A DNA stretch of 64,000 nt from Amycolatopsis coloradensis (GTDB lineage Bacteria > Actinomycetota > Actinomycetes > Mycobacteriales > Pseudonocardiaceae), in contig NZ_MQUQ01000006.1 of NCBI RefSeq assembly GCF_001953865.1, positions 62,001-126,000 on the forward strand. Direction: 5' to 3'. The notes beneath the pieces are model-generated. The model did not search any database. It saw nothing but the letters and a program-made list of their open reading frames with translations, and had not been told where the DNA came from. The position numbers were made by a program, and so were the translations under genes. This document shows positions 1-8,900 of this stretch, piece after piece. How positions within the stretch are numbered: position 1 is the stretch's first letter; each line of letters begins with the position of its first letter.

Positions 1-1
1 G

Positions 2-478
2 CCGCGAGGCGAGCACGGACGCATCCCCGGCGACGGCTGGGAGGGCGTGCAGAGAATCAGCGGAGTGCTGCTGCTGCCCGTGTACTTCGTCGTCGCGGGA
101 TTGAACGTGGATCTGTCCACGATAGCGGTGGCCAACTTGGTTGAACTCGGGTTGATCGTGCTGCTGTCAGTGGGCGGGAAGTACGCCGGGACCATCGCGG
201 GCGCCCGCCTGCACCGGATCCCGTGGCGGCAGGCGACCATACTCGCGACACTGATGAACACCCGCGGCCTGACCGAATTGATCGTGCTCACCGTGGGCCT
301 TCAGCTCGGCGTCCTCGACCACGGGTTGTTCTCACTGATGGTGCTCATGGCGCTACTGACCACGGCCATGGCAGGACCGCTGCTGAACGTGCTGAACCGT
401 GGGGACCGGGCTGTCGGGGCACTCCCGCCGGATCCCGACTCGACGTACCTGCCTCAGCCGCTGCCTCACTCACGTTGA
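2..478 (+). CDS. Cation/proton antiporter, C-terminal part (cut by window edge)
   Basis: The reading frame is open from the first bases, so this is the end of a gene that begins left of the window. The visible part is about 158 codons and starts at an internal residue. It is strongly hydrophobic, with segments around LLLPVYFVVAGL, IVLLSVGGKYAGTIAGAR, TELIVLTVGLQLG and LMVLMALLTTAMAG, ending in a short polar tail. The pattern FVVAGLNVDL, a GGKYAG segment and NTRGLTELIVL is typical of the last helices of CPA2-type Na+(K+)/H+ antiporters; the same arrangement recurs in the antiporter at 43-44 kb. It would exchange monovalent cations for protons across the cytoplasmic membrane. Ion specificity cannot be told. 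No link to its right-hand neighbours is evident. Confidence 0.8.
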   Translation, partial: PRGEHGRIPGDGWEGVQRISGVLLLPVYFVVAGLNVDLSTIAVANLVELGLIVLLSVGGKYAGTIAGARLHRIPWRQATILATLMNTRGLTELIVLTVGLQLGVLDHGLFSLMVLMALLTTAMAGPLLNVLNRGDRAVGALPPDPDSTYLPQPLPHSR

Positions 479-563
479 CCGGCGCGTTCGGCGATTCCGG
501 GTCATGCCGACCGTTTCGGACGGCGGGTCGGTGTGGTGTTCGTCGCCGACGCGGCCTCGATCG

Positions 564-860
564 TCAGTCGAGGCCTTCGATGATGCGGAAGTCGCGCTCG
601 AAGCCGTCGGGAAGTGCGGCCAGCGCCTTCCGGTAGGCCGCACTCTCGTAGGCGGCGACCGCCTGTTCGAAGCTGTCGAACTCGATCAGGACGACGCGCT
701 CGGCGATTCCGGCTTCGTGTGCGACGACCCGGCCGCCGCCGCGGGCGAGCGTCCGCCCGCCCGCGGCCTTGACGGCCAGACCGGCCAGTCCGTTGTAGAC
801 CTCAAGCCTCTCAGGCTCGGTGATGGTGGGGTAAACGCTGACCCAGTAGCCCTTGGGCAT
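564..860 (-). CDS. DUF1330 family protein
   Basis: A 98-residue protein beginning [13 protein letters not shown] and containing the pattern [20 protein letters not shown] near residues 62-81, typical of DUF1330, a dimeric ferredoxin-like (alpha/beta barrel) fold. The start is set by a clean GGAGG site ten bases upstream of the ATG. Members are small cytoplasmic proteins of unknown function; some dimeric-barrel relatives bind heme or act as monooxygenases, but nothing here indicates catalysis. It is transcribed away from the amidase to its right, and their 5' ends are separated by about 220 bp that would hold both promoters. Confidence 0.8.
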   Translation of the reverse strand: MPKGYWVSVYPTITEPERLEVYNGLAGLAVKAAGGRTLARGGGRVVAHEAGIAERVVLIEFDSFEQAVAAYESAAYRKALAALPDGFERDFRIIEGLD

Positions 861-1080
861 GGAAACCTCCGGTGTCGGGATGAGTGCGTCTGACTCGCGG
901 GGTGGTCTCGGGCGAGCGGCGGCGGGCGGATCGCGCGACAAGGACCGAACCGTGGCGAGAGTATCCAAGGGCAGCACGTCCGCTCGCAGCCGTGCCGGCA
1001 CGGCCATCCGCACGGCCACCATCGGTCGCCGCGGCCTTTGCCACGCTAAGCTTGCCGTCCGCGACCTGGAGGAGTTGCCG

Positions 1081-2355
1081 GTGCAGGGAACTCGAAGTGC
1101 CGCCGAATGCCGCAAGCGGGCGGAAGAGGTTCAGGACCTCCACGCGATCAGCCACCTCCCGCCGGAGCCGATCGGGCCGTCGACCGGCTTTCCGGTGGTC
1201 GTCAAGGACAACATCCACGTCGCGGGCATGCCGAACACCGCGGGCACCCCGGCACTGGCGCACCACGTTCCGCGTGAGCACGCGGGCGTGGTCCGCCGCC
1301 TGCTCGACGCGGGCGCCACCGTCGTCGGCAAGGCGGCCATGCACGAACTCGCGTTCGGCATCACCTGCGACACGACTCCACTGGGTCCGGTGCGCAACGC
1401 CCGCGACCCCGCCCGCTTCGCCGGGGGCAGCAGCGGCGGAACCGCGGTGGCCGTCGCGGCGGGCATCGTCCCGGCAGGCCTGGGCACCGACACCGGGGGT
1501 TCGGTGCGCGTGCCCGCCGCGCTCAACGGGGTCTGCGGTTTCCGGCCCACCACGGGCCGCTATCCCACCGACGGCATCACGCCCTTGAGCAGCACCCGGG
1601 ACACGGTGGGCCCGATCGCCCGCACGGTCACCGAGCTCGCGTTCCTCGACGCCGCCCTCGCGGCGGAGGAACCGGAACCCTTGCGCGAAGTCCCGCCGAT
1701 CCGGCTGGGCGTGCCGCACGGCTTCCTGACCGGCGACCTGGCCGACGACGTCGAAGAGCTGTGGGCGGCCGCGCTGATCCGCCTGCGCGCGGCCGGGGTC
1801 ACTCTGGTGCCGGTCGACGACGCGCCACTCGCCGAACTCGTCAGTGATCAGGGCATGCCGCTGGTGATCCACGAAGCCGGCGTCGGGCTACGGGCCTACC
1901 TCGCCGAGTATGTGCCCGAGGTTTCGTTCGAGCGCCTCGTCGACGAGGTCGCCGCGGCCGACGTCCGGGCGATCTTCGCCGACTCGGTCGTGCCGGGTGT
2001 CGAGCAGGCCGTCTACGAGGCCGCCCTCGCCAACCGCTCGACCCTACGCCGCGCCTACGCGAAGATCTTCGGCGAAACCGGCATCGACGCACTGGCATTC
2101 CCCACCACACCGGCGACAGCCCGAGACTTCTCCGCCGTCGAAAAGTTCCTCCACCGGGGACGCGTGGTCCCGACCTTCCCGACCTTCATCCGAAACTGCC
2201 AGCCCGGCAGCATCGCGGGCGTTCCCGGCTTGACCGTCCCGATGGGACACGGCCGCGGTGGCCTGCCCGCGGGGCTGGCTCTCGACGGTCCCACCGGCGG
2301 CGACCGGAAGCTGTTGGCGGTCGGGGCTTTCGTCGAACGGGTTTTGACGGCCTAG
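1081..2355 (+). CDS. Amidase-signature family hydrolase (indoleacetamide hydrolase-like)
   Basis: A 424-residue cytoplasmic amidase. The Ser-Ser-Lys triad is visible: Lys in the [13 protein letters not shown] segment, the cis-Ser in the [16 protein letters not shown] loop, and the nucleophilic Ser in the [14 protein letters not shown] segment. The family hydrolyses carboxamides to the acid and ammonia; the closest well-known members include indole-3-acetamide hydrolases, but the substrate here is unknown. Translation probably begins at a GTG preceded by GGAGGAG at a good distance; the open frame extends further upstream, but that part overlaps the divergent promoter region and looks non-coding. 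The C-terminal region ([21 protein letters not shown]) is intact and length is usual for the shorter members. It stands alone, followed by a bidirectional hairpin. Confidence 0.85.
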   Translation: MQGTRSAAECRKRAEEVQDLHAISHLPPEPIGPSTGFPVVVKDNIHVAGMPNTAGTPALAHHVPREHAGVVRRLLDAGATVVGKAAMHELAFGITCDTTPLGPVRNARDPARFAGGSSGGTAVAVAAGIVPAGLGTDTGGSVRVPAALNGVCGFRPTTGRYPTDGITPLSSTRDTVGPIARTVTELAFLDAALAAEEPEPLREVPPIRLGVPHGFLTGDLADDVEELWAAALIRLRAAGVTLVPVDDAPLAELVSDQGMPLVIHEAGVGLRAYLAEYVPEVSFERLVDEVAAADVRAIFADSVVPGVEQAVYEAALANRSTLRRAYAKIFGETGIDALAFPTTPATARDFSAVEKFLHRGRVVPTFPTFIRNCQPGSIAGVPGLTVPMGHGRGGLPAGLALDGPTGGDRKLLAVGAFVERVLTA

Positions 2356-2460
2356 CCTGCCCTGTCCGGCGGTGTTGCTCCTCGCACCAAGAAAAACTGA
2401 AACTTCTGGTCAGCCGGTCCGCCACCACCGTCGAACCTTCGAGAGAACCGGCTGCTCGCC

Positions 2461-2499
2461 AGTCGGGCCGGCGACCTGATCCAGGTCACCGGCCCGACT
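2461..2499. terminator. Bidirectional hairpin terminator
   Basis: An 11-base perfect inverted repeat (AGTCGGGCCGG / CCGGCCCGACT) encloses a second nested repeat (GACCTG / CAGGTC). It lies between the converging amidase and dioxygenase genes, so it can end both transcripts. There is no U-tract, as is common for terminators in high-GC actinomycetes. Confidence 0.7.
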
Positions 2500-2593
2500 G
2501 CCCGGGGCGATCAGCGATGCCACTCCGCGATAGGCGAACCCTGCGATAGGCAGACCCGGCGATGTGGCGTGACAAGCGACTGGCGGGCCTGGC

Positions 2594-3358
2594 CTAGTCC
2601 GGCCTGCCGACTTGGGTGTTCGACAGGTCGAGACCGATCGCGAAGTCCGCCGTGTAGCCGGTTCCGGCCTGCTGCGGACGCAGCAGCATCTGGGCACCGC
2701 CGTTGCGGTAGATCGAGTCGCGGCTGTTGGTCGTGTCCGCCGGACCCCTCCGCCGGTACGGTTCGGTCCGCAGATAGGCCGCGCCGAACTCGGGCGTGAA
2801 GTAGAGCTGCGAGGTGAACTCGTACGGCCTGCCGTTGGTTCCGACGGTGCGGATCTTGATGTGGATGTGCAGTGTGCGCCCCGAATACCAGCCCGGCAGA
2901 ATGGTGGTGAACCGGGCCGTTCCCGCTTGGTCGGCGTTCTGGTAACCACGCAGGAACCGGCGGCCGGAACTGCCCTGGGACGGGATGTCGGAGTACACGC
3001 CGGACGCGTCGCACTGCCAGAGGTCGATCATCGCCCCCGGTAGTGGCGTGCACTGCTGCTGACGAATTTGCTGAACGGTGAAATTGATTACCAGCGCGGT
3101 GCCGGGAACCAGTTGCCCGGTGCTCGGCTCACTGCGGATATCGGAGCGGTTGAGCCGTTCGTCGACGAAGTACGGACCCTCCATTTGCTCTGGTTTGACC
3201 ACACAATCCAGCGCGCAGACCTCGGGTGTTCCTGCGGTAGTGGTGGCGTTCGCCGTGGTGGATCCGGCGACGGCGAGTGTCGCACCGGCGGCGCCGAGCA
3301 GAATCAACGCCTGCCGCCTGCCGAGCACCCGGCCTACTGGCTCATCATCGTCATGCAT
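2594..3358 (-). CDS. Exported intradiol ring-cleavage dioxygenase-like protein
   Basis: A 254-residue protein with a Tat-like signal (GRRQALILLGAAGATLAVAGS, residues about 11-31) followed by an intradiol dioxygenase domain. The expected non-heme Fe(III) ligands can be seen: Tyr in MEGPYF, Tyr in PGWYSGR and two His in TLHIHIKI. Cytoplasmic relatives (protocatechuate 3,4- and catechol 1,2-dioxygenases) cleave catechols between the hydroxyls; exported Tat-dependent versions are common in actinomycetes and are thought to act on plant or lignin-derived phenols outside the cell, but the substrate is not established. The ATG is chosen for its AAGGAAA site; a longer frame upstream lacks the usual signal-peptide start. 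It is a single-gene unit. Confidence 0.85.
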   Translation of the reverse strand: MHDDDEPVGRVLGRRQALILLGAAGATLAVAGSTTANATTTAGTPEVCALDCVVKPEQMEGPYFVDERLNRSDIRSEPSTGQLVPGTALVINFTVQQIRQQQCTPLPGAMIDLWQCDASGVYSDIPSQGSSGRRFLRGYQNADQAGTARFTTILPGWYSGRTLHIHIKIRTVGTNGRPYEFTSQLYFTPEFGAAYLRTEPYRRRGPADTTNSRDSIYRNGGAQMLLRPQQAGTGYTADFAIGLDLSNTQVGRPD

Positions 3359-3792
3359 GGGTTTCCTTTTCGCCAAATGATGGGAACAGGGAACTGAGCG
3401 CAACAAAAGCCTTGCAGGGTGCCGCGCGTATCCTATTGTCCAACAGGACCCGCATGCTGTCGAGAAATTTCACTCTCACGCATCATACTTCGAGTCGAAC
3501 AGCATCACTTGATGGGCCAAATAATCGAGTCACCACTACGGCATTTCGCCTATCGTGCCGGCGAATTTCCGCGCCACGGGGCGAATGCCGCCGAAACCAC
3601 TGGGCGGCCGGTCACCGGTTCTTCGCCAGTGACCGTCGGCGTCGAGTCGGTTCAACGCGGTGCTGAGGAATGCGTCCCGGCGTTGCCCGCGCCCGCTCCA
3701 CCCGGCATAGGACCTGCTCCGACAGCTCTGACACCACGAGCACCGCCGGCGAGGTCGCAGGCCGGGCCGTGCTGTCGTGGAGCGAAGGGGTA
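3359..3792. other. Intergenic region, no gene recognised
   Basis: About 430 bp between the dioxygenase start and the end of the DUF2236 gene. The first 200 bp are visibly less GC-rich than the surroundings and would hold the dioxygenase promoter. Short frames exist on both strands but none has a recognisable product or consistent codon use. Confidence 0.5.
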
Positions 3793-4950
3793 TCAGTTCC
3801 GCGGCGGTGCGACGGGGCAGACACCCGCGGCGAGCCATTTCTCCCGGAGGTCGGCGGGGATGGTCAAAGCGGTGGATTGTCCGTTCGTGAGAGTGCGGAC
3901 GCTGCCGCCGAGCAGGAGATCGCCTGCCTTGTCGAGCACCGTCGTGGCCACCCGGCTGCGGTCTTCCGATCGTTCCAACAGCCGCATGGCCCGGACGCCC
4001 GCGCCCACGGCGCGGCCCCAGCCGCGTGAGCGTGGCACCTCGAGCCAGTCGGCGACGTCTTCGGTGACGACTTGACGGACCATCGCGGCGACCACACCGT
4101 CGAATGCCGTGCCGGGCACCATGTTCTCGTACAGGCTCAGGAGGTTACGGGTCAGCTCGATGCCTTCGGCTGAAGGACCGAAGCTCGCCTCTACGAGTTC
4201 GGCGTTCAGTTCTCGGGCCTCCCGCAGTGTTTCAGGCATCGCTTCGGCGGGGATGCCGAGCATCGCGCCCGTCACCCGCCAGACGTAGTAGTAGTCCTCG
4301 GCCTCGCGGTCGGTCACCGTGATGCCCATCCGGCGCATCCCGTCGATGACCTGCACCGAGAAGATCAGCAGCGCTCCGAGCATGTCCTGCTGGCACAGCG
4401 GGACGCCGTCCGCCTCGGCATCCCATTCACCGGACCGGCCGATGAAATACCGGACGGCCGCGTGGATCAGCCGGGTCTTCTGGATCGTGGGTACGAAGTT
4501 GCCACCGGAACCGAACGGGTCGGGGCCCATGAGGTTCAGCACGAACTGAGAGGTCTCCGACAGCCGTCGATGGGGCTGGTTGAGCCGATGGGTCAGCGAC
4601 AGGACACGGGAAGGCCGCGGTTGGGCATAGCAGTTCACCATCGCCCCGAACGACAGCACCGAAGCGACGTGCATACCGTCGTCGACGAAGAATTCATACG
4701 CGGCGGCGACCCGGTCGAGATCCGCCCAATCCGGCGGAACGTCGGTCTCGACCAGGTACCGGCGCACCGAGTCCGGTAAATTGTCCGGAATGGGCTGGTC
4801 GTTGTCCCTGAAGTGCGCCAGCACCTCGTTCACCGCACCCGTCCGCTCATCGGCCACCACATCGGCGACGACGGCGTCCGCGAGCGGATCACCTTGGTAC
4901 TTCAGCTTTTCCGTGGCCGAGAGCCCCGGCGGAACGAGCATTTCCGACAT
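3793..4950 (-). CDS. DUF2236 / MpaB-like oxygenase (latex-clearing-protein relative)
   Basis: A 385-residue protein starting MSEMLVPPGLSATEK. The central part reads NFVPTIQKTRLIHAAVRYF and then an acidic DREAEDYYYVWRVTGAMLG, a pattern shared with DUF2236 proteins: rubber oxygenase Lcp, fungal MpaB, and the L-tyrosine hydroxylases. In Lcp a Lys-Thr pair and a following His next to the heme matter for catalysis, and the KT...H pattern is present here. By family it is likely a b-type-heme, O2-dependent oxygenase, but rubber as a substrate is not supported: there is no signal peptide and no rubber-degradation neighbour. A longer upstream frame was not used because it lacks similarity and the ATG fits the family's start. 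Confidence 0.7.
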   Translation of the reverse strand: MSEMLVPPGLSATEKLKYQGDPLADAVVADVVADERTGAVNEVLAHFRDNDQPIPDNLPDSVRRYLVETDVPPDWADLDRVAAAYEFFVDDGMHVASVLSFGAMVNCYAQPRPSRVLSLTHRLNQPHRRLSETSQFVLNLMGPDPFGSGGNFVPTIQKTRLIHAAVRYFIGRSGEWDAEADGVPLCQQDMLGALLIFSVQVIDGMRRMGITVTDREAEDYYYVWRVTGAMLGIPAEAMPETLREARELNAELVEASFGPSAEGIELTRNLLSLYENMVPGTAFDGVVAAMVRQVVTEDVADWLEVPRSRGWGRAVGAGVRAMRLLERSEDRSRVATTVLDKAGDLLLGGSVRTLTNGQSTALTIPADLREKWLAAGVCPVAPPRN

Positions 4951-5371
4951 TGAATCAGCTTCATCCGAACCGAAATGCCACGCTAGCGCCGACCGGGGAA
5001 AATCCGGACTCGATCTGATGGCAGCCGTGATCGCTGTCCGTGACGATGCGCGGGTGCCGTTGCCGGGAACCGGCGACGACGGCGAACGGCGGCGTCCGCC
5101 ACGGTCCGGTGTGGGCACCGGCCCGTCCCGCGACAGCGGTGACTCCACCGCACTGGTCAGCAAGGCGCCACCGGTGGCGAAGGTGATCGCCTCCAGAATC
5201 AAGCCTAGTGGCGCCGAAGAAATGGCAGGCAAACGCCTTGTTCGGAGCAGGCGGAGACGAGACCCACGTCACCGGCCGTTTCATGGTGGTGTGGTTCGTT
5301 CGACTGACAGGACACGGACGCGTTTGCGGATATCTTGTGGCGGACCCTCCACGACATCCTCAGGGAGCATC

Positions 5372-5689
5372 ATGACGACCGTCCGGCGTGTTCTCGCCGT
5401 ACTGGCCACCGCAGGTCTGGTCATCTCGGTCCTCGGCGCGGGTTCCGCGTCGGCCGCGACCAAGGGCAAGATCTACATCTCCAACAACTGCGGCCGAGCG
5501 GTCCCCACCACGATCCACCGCACCAACGGCTCGATGATCGCGGGCACCGGGGCCGCCCCGGCGGGCAGCTACTTCGGCTACCCGGTCGACCCCGGCACCT
5601 ATCAGGTTCGCGTTCCCGCCGGGAACCGGACCGTGAAGATCCTCGACCTCGGCGGGAAAGCGCACTCGGTCATCGTCAAGGCCTGCTGA
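5372..5689 (+). CDS. Small secreted protein
   Basis: A 105-residue protein with a clear Sec signal (TVRRVLAVLATAGLVISVLG, cleavage near ASAATKG) followed by about 75 residues rich in beta-type sequence, with one early Cys (NNCGRAV) and a terminal Cys (IVKAC) that could form a disulphide after export. The ATG follows an AGGGAG site. The mature domain resembles small extracellular proteins often seen in streptomycetes and Amycolatopsis, but I do not recognise a function. It converges on the RHS toxin gene; because it is exported and faces the other way it is not a good candidate for that toxin's immunity protein. Confidence 0.7.
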   Translation: MTTVRRVLAVLATAGLVISVLGAGSASAATKGKIYISNNCGRAVPTTIHRTNGSMIAGTGAAPAGSYFGYPVDPGTYQVRVPAGNRTVKILDLGGKAHSVIVKAC

Positions 5690-5716
5690 CCGGCACACGA
5701 CCGGGGACAACAGCTC

Positions 5717-5745
5717 CGAGACGGTCGCCGAACCGGACCGTCTCG
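5717..5745. terminator. Hairpin terminator after the small secreted protein
   Basis: A 10-base perfect inverted repeat (CGAGACGGTC / GACCGTCTCG) about 28 bases after the stop codon, in the gap between converging genes. Confidence 0.55.
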
Positions 5746-5935
5746 ACGAGGCGGTCAAAGCAGCGCCCACGAAAGACACGGCTGCGCGGATCGCGTTGTG
5801 GCCGGCCCCGGTGATCGCGCGCTGCCGCGGACCACGCTTTGTCGCCTGAAGCCGGGTTGCCGTCGCCCGGCTGCGCCCGACGACGAACCGCACCGATCAG
5901 GACTGCACGCTCCGGACAAATTCAGTGCCGCCAAG

Positions 5936-8900
5936 TCAGAGCCCGTGCTTCTTCTCGATGTCCTTGCCGTGCGGGTTATACCAGTCCTTAACCGGGTGCC
6001 CGCCCTTCGGAACGTCCGGGTTGCAGTGGTAGGTGGTGACCCAGTGACCGTCTCCTCTTCCGTCCGGTTTCCAATAGGAGGTCATGTCGTACTGGACGCC
6101 GTCGGGTTTCGCTTCCTTGTCGTACTGGACTGATTTCCTGTTGCCGTCATAGCTTTCGCGGTCCGCTTTGGCCGCGTCGTAGTCGGCTTGCGCCTGGTCC
6201 CGGTCGGCTTTGGCCTGGTTGTACTCCTGTTTGAGGTTCCTGCCCTCTTCCATGAGTCCCGGCTTCTCGTGCTCCGGGGCGTGCTTGTAGGCCGCCGTCT
6301 TCGCCTTGAGTTCTTGCTCGAGTTCGTCGACCTTTTCCTGTCGCGAGTCGAAATCGTCCTTCTTCGTCTTGACGTTCTGGTCGATCGAGCCGGGGTTCTT
6401 GCCCTCCGTGCCGTGTTTCGCGTACTGAGGGTCCTTGCTGTACTTGGCGGCTTCCTTGGAGAAGTACTCCTTGTGCCACTTGTCGTTGACGTTCCCGGGG
6501 AACTTCGTCCCCGAACCGCCGGTGTACTTCATGCCGAAGCTGGTGTTGCCTTCCTGGTGCTTGCCCTGGTGACTGTCGACCTGCACCTCGATGCCATCGT
6601 TCTTGCCGAACGAGTGGGTGTCGCCCTTGCCCGCACCGCTGCTCTGCGTTTTGTCGTTCTTGCCGCCGGGTAGGTTGCCCGCGTTGTTGCCGCCGCCCGG
6701 CTGATCGTTCTTCTTCTTTTTCTTGCCGCCACCACCCTTCGTGCAGTCGGCGAGGCCGAGCAGGTCGCGGTCCGCCAGTGGATTGCCGACGTAGGTGGCC
6801 GGGTTGGCGGCGGGGCCGAGTCCGAGCGGGTCCTGACTCAGGTACCGGCCGATCGACGGGTCGTAGTAGCGGAAGACGTTGTAGTGCAGCCCCGATTCGG
6901 CGTCGGCGTACTGCCCGGGGAAACGGAGTGGAGTGGCCGCCGCACCGGACTCCCGGCCCCACAGTCCCGCATTCCCGTGCCACATCAGCGATCCCGCCGC
7001 GTCGACGAGGTCGGTCGGCCTGCCGATCAGGTCGGTGACGATCGCGAAGAACCGTTCCCGCAGGGTCGCCGAGCGCTCGACCTGGACGACCGGCCGGTCG
7101 TCGTCGGGGTGGTACGCCCACGCGGTGACGTGCCGGGTCCGCGCCGGGTCCACGTGGACCTGCTCCACCAGCAGCGGACCGCTCCAGGTGAACTCGTAGG
7201 ACTCGGCGGCCACGCGCGCGCCGGCCGCCGAGGTGACGATGCGCTGCTTGGCGATCCGGCGGCCGATCGGGTCGTACCGGTACCACCACTGGTCGCCTTC
7301 GGGGGTCAAGACCGCGAGCAACCGGTCCTCGCCGTCCCACAGGTACTTCCAGATCCGGCCGCCCTCGTTCCGGGCGGTCACCCGGCCCTGGGCGTCGTGA
7401 TCGAAGGAGACGGCGCCCGCGGACACCAGCCGGTTGCCGACGTACCGGCGCACCCCCGCGCTCGGCACATAGCCGGGTTCACGGGTCTCCAGCACGTTTC
7501 CGCCCGCGTCGTAACGATAGGCCTCGGTGCCGGTCGCGCTGTGCGCCTCGACCACCCGCCCGGTGGCGTCGAGCACGAGCCGGGTCTGCCCGGCCACGTC
7601 GTCGTCGATCCCGGTGAGCAGCCCGTCCTGCCGGTAGCTGAACCGGCGGTGCCGCGGCGATGCTCCCGCGGCCTGCACTGACTGGCCCGCCAGGTTGTCG
7701 TCGATGTCGAAGGCCTGCGTGAGCACGACACCGCCGTCGACGGTGCGAGAGATCTCTCGGCCGCCCGCGTCGTGTTCGAAGCGCACGGTGTGTCCGGCGA
7801 TGACAAGGGACACGGGCCGCCCGTTCCCGTCGAAGCTCCACACACTGTCCACTCCGGACGGTGTGCGCCGCCGCACGGTGCCGTCGGCCTCGTAGGCGCA
7901 GGTCAATGTCCTGCCGTCCACGGACTCGCTGAGGACGTTGCCCTCGCCGTCATAGGTGACGCGGAGCTCGACGTCGGCCATGACCGCGGCGGTCATCCTG
8001 CCGACCACGTCGTAGGTGAACCGGGTCGTTCCGGTGGGGGAACGACGTTCCACGACATTGCCGAGTACGTCGTAGCCGTACTCGGTCCTTTCGCCCGCCC
8101 CGTTGGACGACCGGACGAGCCTGCCCGCCCGGTCGTAACCGAAGCGAAGTGTGCGACCGTCGAAGTCCGTTTCCTCGATCAGCCGCCCGGACGGGTCGTA
8201 GCGGTAGGTCCAGCTCTGCCCGAGCGGGTTGGTGACCGTGAGAGGGCGCAGTTCGGTGTCATAGGTGTGACTCGTCCTGGCCCCGGACGGGTCGATCGTC
8301 GCGGTGACCACGTGGAACGGGCCGTACTCGGTTCGCTCGGTCAGCCCCGCGCCGTTGACGCGCTCGACCTCGTTGCCCTCCGCGTCGTAGCCGCGGGTTT
8401 CGCGCACCCCGGAGGGCCGCACCCGCAGCCGTTCGTGCCCGTCGACGGTCCAGCCGAGCACGACGTTCTGCTGGGACCGGTTGAGCACCGATCGGGGCCG
8501 CCCGAACATGTCCCGGTCCACCGGCACCGGATCCTCCTCACCGCGCGTCCAGGCGGCCTGCTCGGACGTCAGCGGCTTCGCGACGCCGAGTGTTTCGGTG
8601 AAGGGATCCGGTTTCTCGTCTCGCGGATAGAAGCGGGAAAGCACGATGCCCTCGTCCGTGCCGGTCTCGATCGTCAGCCCGTCGGCGTCCTCCGTGACAC
8701 GCAGGACCGAGCCGTCGGGCCGGGTCACGGATTCGAGCACGCCCCGCTCGTCGTAGGCGAACGACGTCGTGTGCCCGAGTGGGTCGGTGCGGGAAAGCAG
8801 CTGGTCGTACCGGTCCCAAGTGGACGCCGTGACATTGCCGAGCGGGTCGATCTCGCGGACGACCTGGCCGTCCTCGTTCAAGTGGTATTCGCTGGTGTGA

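Noticed and set aside
5372..5689. Immunity protein for the RHS toxin
   Set aside because: It is on the opposite strand, has an export signal and its own promoter and terminator; immunity genes follow the toxin on the same strand.
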